In this document: one piece after another, positions 1-5,870 of the stretch
Layout: each line of letters starts with the position of its first letter
How positions within the stretch are numbered: position 1 is the stretch's first letter
Assembly (NCBI GenBank): GCA_905479515.1
Contig: CAJQMX010000109.1
Coordinates: forward strand, 1-12,224
Length of the DNA stretch: 12,224 nt
Direction of reading: 5' to 3'
Source: an uncultured Parasphingopyxis sp.
Lineage (GTDB): Bacteria > Pseudomonadota > Alphaproteobacteria > Sphingomonadales > Sphingomonadaceae
The notes under the pieces: generated by a model
The model's input: only the letters and a program-made list of their open reading frames with translations
Databases searched by the model: none
What the model was told of the DNA's origin: nothing
Program-made: the position numbers and the translations under genes

Positions 1-636
1 CAATGGGCCGTCCTTGATCGCCTTTTCCAAGATGTCGCGCTTCTTCTGGCCGGATAAGGTCACGATCATCGTATGCGCGCTGAGCAGCGCGCTGCGCGTC
101 AGCGTCACGCGATCAAAAGGAGCGTTCGCGGGCATCGGATCGGGCGATACGCCAACCGCACGGCGGCTGGTGGGTGCGTTGATCGCATCATCCATTTGCC
201 CCGGAAAGATCGAAGCGGTCGAACCGTCTTCACCCACCCCGATCCAGACCAGATCGACGGGCCAGCTGAACCCGGCGAGCCTTGCATCAGCGCTTTGACC
301 CGCTTCCTTGGTGCTCCAGTTTTGGGCATGGTCGATCAGCGGTTCAACGGTCGCGCCCGCCGATCCCAGAATCCGTTGCAACATCTCGAAATTGCTGTGC
401 TCACTGCCTTCCGGAACAATCCGTTCATTGGTTGGGAAAACGCGGACCTTGGACCAATCGAAATCGCGTTTGGCGAGCGTTTCCAGAATGGGAATCGGCG
501 TTTGCCCCCCGGGCAGTGCGAGTTCCGCTTTGCCGTTGGTCTCAATTGCCCGCTCGATGATGAACCCGATATCACCGGCCACTTCGCTGGCCAGCGTCTC
601 ATCGTCCTCGAATTCCCACCATTCCGCTTCAATCAT
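1..636 (-). CDS. pgl: 6-phosphogluconolactonase, 3' end cut by window edge
   Basis: Hydrolyses 6-phosphogluconolactone to 6-phosphogluconate in the cytoplasm, in the oxidative pentose phosphate and Entner-Doudoroff routes. The frame is open for 212 codons up to the window edge; the family is about 220-240 residues, so only a short tail is missing. Visible family motifs: LPGGQTP at 41-47 (phosphate-binding loop), TNERIVP at 69-75 (usually DER), HSN at 80-82, GVGEDGSTASIFPG at 133-146, RVTLT at 176-180 and KKR near 198-200. The start is chosen from AGGA about six bases upstream of the ATG and from the N-terminus MIEAEWWEFED, typical of sphingomonad Pgl. Odd: the motif usually reads GEDGHTAS, but the codon here is TCG, giving Ser139 where the proposed general-base His normally sits. 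It begins a minus-strand unit whose further genes (often edd, glk) are outside the window. Family assignment is firm; whether it is fully active is open. Confidence 0.9.
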   Translation of the reverse strand, partial: MIEAEWWEFEDDETLASEVAGDIGFIIERAIETNGKAELALPGGQTPIPILETLAKRDFDWSKVRVFPTNERIVPEGSEHSNFEMLQRILGSAGATVEPLIDHAQNWSTKEAGQSADARLAGFSWPVDLVWIGVGEDGSTASIFPGQMDDAINAPTSRRAVGVSPDPMPANAPFDRVTLTRSALLSAHTMIVTLSGQKKRDILEKAIKDGPL

Positions 637-711
637 CTGTCCTGAGCTCCGCTCGTTTCATGTTCATTCGCTCCCTCTTAAACGCTGCGCTGGCGAAGGC
701 CAGTGCCCCGT

Positions 712-738
712 TTGATTTGCAACAGCGGAAAAGATAAT
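712..738 (+). promoter_or_regulatory. Candidate sigma-70 promoter for the LCCL lipoprotein gene
   Basis: TTGATT (712-717) is followed after 15 bases by GATAAT (733-738), a good -10 match but with a short spacer. It lies in the 188-base divergent gap between pgl and the LCCL lipoprotein gene and would leave a leader of about 80 bases. An alternative overlapping reading is TTGCAA (716-721) with GATACT (740-745). Nothing else in the gap is recognisable. Confidence 0.25.
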
Positions 739-824
739 CGATACTCGCAGCGCCTCGAAAATGTAGTTTTTGAGTCGCCAGAACAGGATTAAACGCAACA
801 GGGACATCGAAAGAGGGGATAAAG

Positions 825-1568
825 ATGAAACGACATTCTATTAAAAATTTTGCGATAGCGACGATAGGCGCGGCCTTGCTGGCGGCCTGCGGCGGCGGCG
901 CGTCTGAGGAACCGGTCGAAGAGCCGGTCGAAGAAGTTGAACCGCTTGCCGATGCCTGCCCGGATCGGGTGCAGGATATGCGCGGATCAACGGATGCCTT
1001 TACCTGTTCCTGTTCTGCCGAGACAGCCGAAGCCGGAACCGTTTGGGGTGCTGGTCCTTATTCCGATGATTCGGCGGTTTGCCGCGCGGCGATGCATGCC
1101 GGTCTGGTTGGTGACGAGCCAGCGAATGTGACGATCAATTTCCTGGAAGGGCGCGATTCCTACACCGCCTCCGAAGCCAATGGCGTGGAAACCCGCCGCT
1201 GGGGCAGCTGGGGCGGAAGCTTTGCCTTTGAAGGCGCTCCGCTGGGTGAACCGGAAGATGAAGTGGTTGCACTGGAGGCCTGTCCCGCCAATGCCCGTGA
1301 GCTTCGCGGGACATCGGAAACGGTCAAGTGCAGTTGCTCTGCAGAGGCGACGGCCGGCGGTACGGTATGGGGCAGCGAAACCTATACGGATGACTCGGGC
1401 ATTTGCCGTGCTGCGGTTCATGCCGGCGTGATTACCGCCGATGGCGGCGATGTATCCTTCAACATTGTCGGCGGGCGTGAAAGCTATTCGGGATCCGAAG
1501 CCAATGGTGTCGAGAGCCGTGATTATGGCAGTTGGTCCGGAAGCTTCGAGTTCGAAACCGACGGCTGA
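825..1568 (+). CDS. Acidic lipoprotein with two LCCL domains
   Basis: A 247-residue protein with a lipoprotein signal peptide: basic start MKRHSIK, hydrophobic core, and lipobox L19-A20-A21-C22. Gly at +2 suggests outer-membrane sorting. A Glu-Pro-Val repeat linker (about 27-41) follows. Two LCCL domains fill the rest, about 43-136 and 151-245. Each shows the family signature YxDDSxxCRAAxHAG (Y79 to G93; Y187 to G201), then a Gly/Tyr stretch, EANGVE, and a WxGSFxF ending. Cysteines fall at 45, 61, 63, 86 and at 153, 169, 171, 194, the same spacing in both. LCCL domains are known from Limulus factor C, cochlin and Lgl1; the bacterial role is not established and no enzymatic domain is present. 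The mature protein carries about 42 Asp/Glu against about 12 Lys/Arg. An AGAGGGG Shine-Dalgarno precedes the ATG. A terminator follows directly, so the gene is probably monocistronic. The domain call is firm; the function is unknown. Confidence 0.92.
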   Translation: MKRHSIKNFAIATIGAALLAACGGGASEEPVEEPVEEVEPLADACPDRVQDMRGSTDAFTCSCSAETAEAGTVWGAGPYSDDSAVCRAAMHAGLVGDEPANVTINFLEGRDSYTASEANGVETRRWGSWGGSFAFEGAPLGEPEDEVVALEACPANARELRGTSETVKCSCSAEATAGGTVWGSETYTDDSGICRAAVHAGVITADGGDVSFNIVGGRESYSGSEANGVESRDYGSWSGSFEFETDG

Positions 1569-1584
1569 ACCTGAATGCAATAAG

Positions 1585-1620
1585 CGGGCGGCGGTTTAGC
1601 AGACGCGCCGCCCGTCTTTT
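1585..1620 (+). terminator. Intrinsic terminator after the LCCL lipoprotein gene
   Basis: A perfect 9-bp GC-rich stem, CGGGCGGCG (1585-1593) pairing with CGCCGCCCG (1606-1614), has a 12-base loop and is followed by TCTTTT. It sits 16 bases past the stop codon and should separate transcription of the two LCCL genes. Confidence 0.85.
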
Positions 1621-1769
1621 GTGATAGCCAGCATGCCGCCCTAGGGTTCGCCGCGCTGGCTGCCAGCATTTGCGTTCCGTTCTGATCCGGTCAATTATGT
1701 ACGCAAGACTTATCGGGTTGCATCCACTGTTCCGTGCGCTGCCAGACGGCGCCAAAGCGAGGGGCCATC

Positions 1770-2870
1770 ATGACACGCATTGCCATTCCATTCCTGCTGG
1801 CGCTGTTTGCGCTATTCTCCCTGCCAGTCGCGAGCCCGGGTGAAGCGATGCTGCAGCGGGTGAATGATTGCCCGGGAAATGCCACCCAGTATCGCGGCCG
1901 TAACGGCGCCGAAACATGCCATTGCAGCGCACAGGCATCACGCAGCGGCAATGTTTGGGGCACGGAAATTTATACCGACGATTCACGGATATGCCGTGCG
2001 GCCGTTCATGCCGGACGCATCACGGAACGGGGAGGCAATGTCCGCGTCGTTTTTCTGGGAAGCCGCCCCTCCTATCAGGGGTCACAGCGGAACGGCGTAC
2101 GCTCACAGAATTACGGCCGCTGGCAGGGTAGCTTTCGCTTTGCTCAGGGCAATTATGGCGGACAGCCGGGCTATGGCGGTCGGCCCGGTTATGGCGATCG
2201 CGTTGAAAATTGCCCTTCCAATGCCACGCAATGGCGCGGCAGGCGGGAGCGGCAACGATGCCAATGCGCTGCCAGCGCAACCCGCAGTGGCAGCGTTTGG
2301 GGTAGCGATGTTTACACAGACGATTCCCGGATATGCCGTGCGGCCGTTCATGCCGGAGTGATCAGCAATCGCGGTGGAATCGTGACTTTGGACATGCGCC
2401 GGGGGCAATCCTCCTACAATGGCAGCAACCGCAACGGCGTGCGTTCAAGCAATTATGGTCGTTGGCAGGGAAGCTATGTTTTCGTTGGTCGCGGCAACAG
2501 GCCCGGCGGCGGCAATGATGGCGGCTATGTTCCGCCCAATTCGCCTTATCCGCCCCTTCCGCCGCAGTCCGGTGGGCAGGTTGAGAATTGCCCCGGCTAT
2601 GGTTTGGGGCTGCGGGCTGTTCGCGGCAGTTTGCGGTGCCAGTGCACACGGACCGGGGTCAGCGCGGGGCAGGTCTATGGGACCAATGTCTATAGCGAGC
2701 GATCTGCGATCTGCCATGCCGCCCGTCATGCGGGTGCCGTTGGAAATAGGGGCGGCACGATCACCGTTATTCCCGGTGGCAGGCAGAGCCGCTTCCGCGG
2801 CTCCAGTCGTAACGGTGTTTCGTCGCTCAATGCGCCGGGTGCAGACCGCAGTTTCCGTTTCGGGCGTTAA
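1770..2870 (+). CDS. Basic, lysine-free secreted protein with three LCCL domains
   Basis: A 366-residue protein with a Sec-type signal peptide (1 to about 26: basic MTR, then a Leu/Phe/Ala core) and no lipobox, so probably periplasmic or secreted. Three LCCL domains lie at about 31-124, 146-239 and 272-364, joined by a Gly/Tyr/Gln linker (125-145) and a Gly/Pro-rich linker (240-271, including PPNSPYPPLPPQ). Cysteines at 34, 50, 52, 75; 148, 164, 166, 189; and 274, 290, 292, 315 keep identical spacing. The signature YTDDSRICRAAVHAG is exact in copies 1 and 2; copy 3 is diverged (YSERSAICHAARHAG). By hand count there are about 47 Arg, 18 Asp/Glu and no Lys. The start is placed at the ATG with GAGGGG five bases upstream; an in-frame ATG 36 bases earlier lacks a site and would hide the signal peptide. 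The 200 bases before it hold the terminator of the previous gene and no promoter I can defend. Function unknown; an envelope partner of the neighbouring LCCL lipoprotein is an inference. Confidence 0.9.
   Translation: MTRIAIPFLLALFALFSLPVASPGEAMLQRVNDCPGNATQYRGRNGAETCHCSAQASRSGNVWGTEIYTDDSRICRAAVHAGRITERGGNVRVVFLGSRPSYQGSQRNGVRSQNYGRWQGSFRFAQGNYGGQPGYGGRPGYGDRVENCPSNATQWRGRRERQRCQCAASATRSGSVWGSDVYTDDSRICRAAVHAGVISNRGGIVTLDMRRGQSSYNGSNRNGVRSSNYGRWQGSYVFVGRGNRPGGGNDGGYVPPNSPYPPLPPQSGGQVENCPGYGLGLRAVRGSLRCQCTRTGVSAGQVYGTNVYSERSAICHAARHAGAVGNRGGTITVIPGGRQSRFRGSSRNGVSSLNAPGADRSFRFGR
1986..2015 (+). repeat. 30-bp exact repeat, copy 1 (inside LCCL domain 1)
   Basis: An identical 30-base string recurs 342 bp (114 codons) downstream. 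It encodes RICRAAVHAG and flanking bases. Identity extends leftwards with a single mismatch, so the two domain copies are alike at DNA level and not only in protein. Confidence 0.85.
2328..2357 (+). repeat. 30-bp exact repeat, copy 2 (inside LCCL domain 2)
   Basis: Second copy of the repeat in LCCL domain 1 of the same gene. The third domain and both domains of the upstream lipoprotein gene are clearly more diverged at this site, pointing to a recent duplication or gene conversion between domains 1 and 2. Confidence 0.85.
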
Positions 2871-3268
2871 TCGGCACCGGCAAGGAAGGGTGCGGCAATC
2901 TCCGGCGTAACGCGGGAAGGACGGCCCGTCGCGCGATCGATCATCGCCCATGTCGTCTTGGCGCGGATGCGGGGTTTCCCGTCTTCGCCAGTGAACTCCA
3001 TATAGCGGTTGAAGCGCGCGCCTTTGGGCGGTTCCTCGATCCAGGTCGTGCCGGTCACGACATCGCCTTCAAGTGCCGGGCGCAGATAGTCGATCTCATG
3101 CCGGACGACGACCCAGATATAGGCGTCGACATGCTCAGGTGCTGCCACGGCTTCCCAATGGGCAATGGCGAGATCCTGAATCCATTGCACCCAGACCGCG
3201 TTGTTCACATGGCCAAGGATATCGATATGTTCAGCGCGGGCTGTGATCTGGTGTGAAAATCTATTCAT
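2867..3268 (-). CDS. Acyl-CoA thioesterase, 4HBT hot-dog family
   Basis: A 133-residue single hot-dog domain protein, expected to hydrolyse acyl-CoA thioesters in the cytoplasm. The family motif D-x-x-GHVNN is at 16-23 with Asp16 as the usual catalytic residue, followed by the long helix around 24-42, and then VVVRHEIDYLRPALEGD (53-69) and the TTWIEEPPKGARFNR strand region, both typical. The N-terminus MNRFSHQITAR fits related proteins, which supports this start over an in-frame ATG 33 bases upstream. No clear Shine-Dalgarno precedes the ATG; a five-codon frame ends on it in an ATGA overlap, so coupling to the upstream gene is plausible. It is third in a probable peptidase / immunity-like / thioesterase operon. 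Its TAA overlaps the TAA of the convergent LCCL gene in the palindrome TTAA. Substrate cannot be read from sequence. Confidence 0.88.
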   Translation of the reverse strand: MNRFSHQITARAEHIDILGHVNNAVWVQWIQDLAIAHWEAVAAPEHVDAYIWVVVRHEIDYLRPALEGDVVTGTTWIEEPPKGARFNRYMEFTGEDGKPRIRAKTTWAMIDRATGRPSRVTPEIAAPFLAGAD

Positions 3269-3282
3269 CGATTTTGGCTCAT
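3265..3282 (-). other. Five-codon frame (MSQNR) bridging two genes by ATGA overlaps
   Basis: The ATG overlaps the TGA of the Imm27-like gene (ATGA), and its own TGA overlaps the ATG of the thioesterase gene (ATGA). AAGG lies five bases before its ATG, whereas the thioesterase start has no evident site. It could pass terminating ribosomes to the thioesterase start. It is too short to call a gene with confidence. Confidence 0.35.
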
Positions 3283-3584
3283 GATTGCCTTGGAAGCCCA
3301 TATTTTTGTTCCGCCTGAAACTTGGATAGCATTTGCAGTTTGGGCGGTCCGCCACCGTGAAGCTCCGATTGCGGATAGACCAGTTCCCAATATCGATCAT
3401 TGGCGGGATCGCGGAACAATGTATCCCAGCCGCTCGCGTCGGACCCGACTTTGGCTAAGCGATTCTGAACGAGATGGGCTATCCTGCGGCAATTCTCGTC
3501 CTTATTGATAGTTCCGTCTACGATGGTCCACGCGCCAGTGATCTCAAATTCATCCGGTAAAATCATCGCAACGAAACCACCCAT
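3279..3584 (-). CDS. Imm27-like immunity protein, no toxin beside it
   Basis: A 101-residue protein resembling the Imm27 immunity family. Recognisable blocks: ITGAWTIVDGTI (15-26), a CxRIxxLV helix (32-39), GWDTLFRDPANDRYWELVYP (52-71), and the family hallmark YPQSELHGGGPPKLQMLS (70-87) before a KYG tail. Such proteins are known or predicted partners of polymorphic or contact-dependent toxins; many bacterial genomes also carry orphan copies. No toxin or secretion gene is visible here. It starts 13 bases after the peptidase stop and overlaps the bridging mini-frame at its own stop, so it is likely cotranscribed with the peptidase. GGA five bases upstream supports the ATG; a second in-frame ATG at codon 7 is possible. 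G+C by hand count is about 52 percent, while sampled lines of the adjoining peptidase gene are about 63-70 percent, suggesting acquisition. The family call rests on pattern memory, not a search. Confidence 0.78.
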   Translation of the reverse strand: MGGFVAMILPDEFEITGAWTIVDGTINKDENCRRIAHLVQNRLAKVGSDASGWDTLFRDPANDRYWELVYPQSELHGGGPPKLQMLSKFQAEQKYGLPRQS

Positions 3585-3597
3585 CTAGTCCGTTAAC

Positions 3598-5787
3598 CTA
3601 CTCCTCAACCCCGAGCTGCGTCAGCATGAAGGCCATGGCCTGGGCCTCTTCGCGCAGCGCCTCGAAGCGGCCTGACTGGCCCTGATGCCCGGCGCCCATA
3701 TTGGTGCGCAGCACGGTCAGATTGTCATCGGTGCGCGTTGCCCGCAGACGCGCCGTCCATTTGGCGGGTTCCCAATAGGTCACGCGCGGATCGTTAAGGC
3801 CCGCCGTGATCATCATCGGCGGATAATCCTGCGCTGTCACATTGTCATAGGGTGAATAGCTCTGGATCAGGCGAAACGCGTCGGGATCGGTGATCGGATT
3901 GCCCCATTCGGGCCATTCGCCGGGGGTCAGTGGCAGGCTTTCATCGAGCATCGTGTTGAGCACATCGACGAACGGCACTTCGGCAACGATTGTGCCGAAC
4001 AGCTCCGGTGCCTGATTGGCGATGACGCCCATCAACTCGCCGCCCGCCGAGCCGCCTGAAGCCGCTATCCGGCCTGCGCTCGTGTAGCCGCGGTCGATCA
4101 GGCCCTGCGCCACATCGACAAAGTCATTAAATGTGTTGGTGCGCCGTTCAAGCTTGCCGTCGAGATACCATTGATAGCCCAGATCGTCGCCGCCACGGAC
4201 ATGCGCAATGGCAAAAATGAAGCCGCGATTGGTGAGGCTCAATTGCCGGGTGGAGAAGGTCGGCGGAACGGCATAGCCATAGGCCCCATAGGCGTAGAGA
4301 TGCACGGGCGTATCGGGCCCAATCTCGGTATCGGCACGGTGCACCAGGCTGACCGGCACCATCGTGCCGTCGCGCGCTTCGATCTCGAGCCGCTCGGTGA
4401 CATATTCAGCCGCATCGTAGCCAGACGGCACCTGCTGGACCTTGAGCGTGCTGAGTGTGTTGCCTTCGATGCTATAGGCATAGTCGGTATCCGGCGTGAC
4501 CATCGATTCATAATCGATCCGGATTGTATCGGTGTCGAACTCGGCGACCGGACCAAGGCCAGCGGCATAGCTGGCTTCCGGAAATTCGACCGAAACGGGC
4601 GGGGCAAAGCTGTATCGCCAGATCTGGACCTGATCGAGGCCGCGTTCACGCCCTTCGAGGACGAAATAGTCAGCAAAGGTCGTAAGCCCCGTAATGTAGA
4701 AATCATCGGACCCGGCAATCGCTTCGCCCCATGTGCCGGGATCATCCACCGTTGCCGTCATCACGCCGAAATTCACATGATCCTGATTGGTGTTGATGTA
4801 GAGCATGCCGTCACGCTCCTCGACATCATAGAGCCGGTTGGTAATTCGCGGCGAGACCAGCACGGGTTCCGCTGAAAGATCGGCAAGCGGCACAAGCCGG
4901 ATTTCGTTCGACACATTGTCGCCGGCCCAGATCGTCAGGAAGCGGCGCGACTGGGTCTGGTCGATGCCGATCTCCATGCCCTCTTCGGTTTCCCGGTAGA
5001 GCTCGATATCCGCGCTCGGATCGGTGCCAAGATGATGGAGCATCGCGACCTTGCTGCGCCAGTTATCATCAACCGGCGTATAGACCACCGCGTCGGAATC
5101 CGCTGCCCAGACGATATCTCCCAAGGTGCCGGGAATCTCGTCTGCCAGCACCGTGCCTGTCGCAAGATCAAGGAAACGCAGGATATAGCGTTCCGCACCG
5201 TCGGTATCGGTCGAATAGGCAAGCAGCTGGCCATTGGGGCTGATCTGGATCGTGCCAAGGCTGAACTGATCATGCCCTTCGGCGAGGGCATTTTCGTCAA
5301 GCAGCAACTGGTCCGCATCGGTGCTGCCGATCGGGCGGCGATACCATTTGCGATACTCCTGGCCCTCATCATAGGCATACCAATATTCGAAATCGCCATC
5401 GGGGACGGGAACGCTGGCATCATTTTCAGGCATCCGCGCGCGCATTTCGGCGTAGAGTGTGTCGATGAGCGGCTGGTGCGGTGCCATGACCGCTTCGAAA
5501 AACGCGTTCTCCGCGTTCACATAGGCCAGCACATCGGCATCGTCGATTTCGGGATAGCTCTGATCCTTCAGCCAGAAATAGGGATCCTCCACGGTGATGC
5601 CATGCATGGTGAAGCTGTGCGGGTGCCGGTCTGCGACTGGCGGAGCGGGCAGGGCAGGCGGAGATGTTTGGGCATCATTTGCGGCATTGGTTTCAGGCAC
5701 GGACGGGCTTTCTTCTTGGGCAATGGCAGGGGCGGCGCTGGCGAGCGCAATCAGGCTGGCGGCGGCGATCAGACGGACATGAGGCAT
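3598..5787 (-). CDS. ptrB: Exported S9A serine peptidase, oligopeptidase B-like
   Basis: A 729-residue prolyl-oligopeptidase family enzyme. Oligopeptidase B cleaves short peptides after Lys or Arg. A Sec signal peptide (1-23, ending APAIA before Q24) implies a periplasmic enzyme, followed by a Pro/Ala/Gln-rich linker to about 57. Then come HGITVEDPYFWLKD, typical of the S9A N-terminus, a beta-propeller (about 90-440) and the C-terminal alpha/beta hydrolase domain. Catalytic residues: Ser580 in GGSAGG, Asp666 in GLNDPRV and His701 in GAGHQGQSGR. VPFVDVLNTMLDESLPLT with GEWPEWGNP is characteristic of oligopeptidase B rather than prolyl endopeptidase. The ATG is chosen because the signal peptide starts there and AAGG lies about ten bases upstream; a longer frame of 45 extra codons looks non-coding. 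It leads a minus-strand operon and is divergent, across 83 bases, from an aminopeptidase P gene. Substrate preference is inferred. Confidence 0.9.
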   Translation of the reverse strand: MPHVRLIAAASLIALASAAPAIAQEESPSVPETNAANDAQTSPPALPAPPVADRHPHSFTMHGITVEDPYFWLKDQSYPEIDDADVLAYVNAENAFFEAVMAPHQPLIDTLYAEMRARMPENDASVPVPDGDFEYWYAYDEGQEYRKWYRRPIGSTDADQLLLDENALAEGHDQFSLGTIQISPNGQLLAYSTDTDGAERYILRFLDLATGTVLADEIPGTLGDIVWAADSDAVVYTPVDDNWRSKVAMLHHLGTDPSADIELYRETEEGMEIGIDQTQSRRFLTIWAGDNVSNEIRLVPLADLSAEPVLVSPRITNRLYDVEERDGMLYINTNQDHVNFGVMTATVDDPGTWGEAIAGSDDFYITGLTTFADYFVLEGRERGLDQVQIWRYSFAPPVSVEFPEASYAAGLGPVAEFDTDTIRIDYESMVTPDTDYAYSIEGNTLSTLKVQQVPSGYDAAEYVTERLEIEARDGTMVPVSLVHRADTEIGPDTPVHLYAYGAYGYAVPPTFSTRQLSLTNRGFIFAIAHVRGGDDLGYQWYLDGKLERRTNTFNDFVDVAQGLIDRGYTSAGRIAASGGSAGGELMGVIANQAPELFGTIVAEVPFVDVLNTMLDESLPLTPGEWPEWGNPITDPDAFRLIQSYSPYDNVTAQDYPPMMITAGLNDPRVTYWEPAKWTARLRATRTDDNLTVLRTNMGAGHQGQSGRFEALREEAQAMAFMLTQLGVEE

Positions 5788-5870
5788 GACGTTTAACCTT
5801 TCAGGCGGTAGCGCGCCGCACGATGCGGGACTATGTAGGCCGCTAGTAACGATCAAAAAGGCCAATTGCC

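Noticed and set aside
73..645. Plus-strand open frame of 190 codons opposite pgl
   Set aside because: Its translation has no recognisable motif and it lies antisense to a clear 6-phosphogluconolactonase frame.
4171..4875. Long plus-strand open frames opposite the oligopeptidase (also 5032-5796)
   Set aside because: Antisense shadows of a GC-rich gene; the minus-strand frame carries the full catalytic triad and family motifs.
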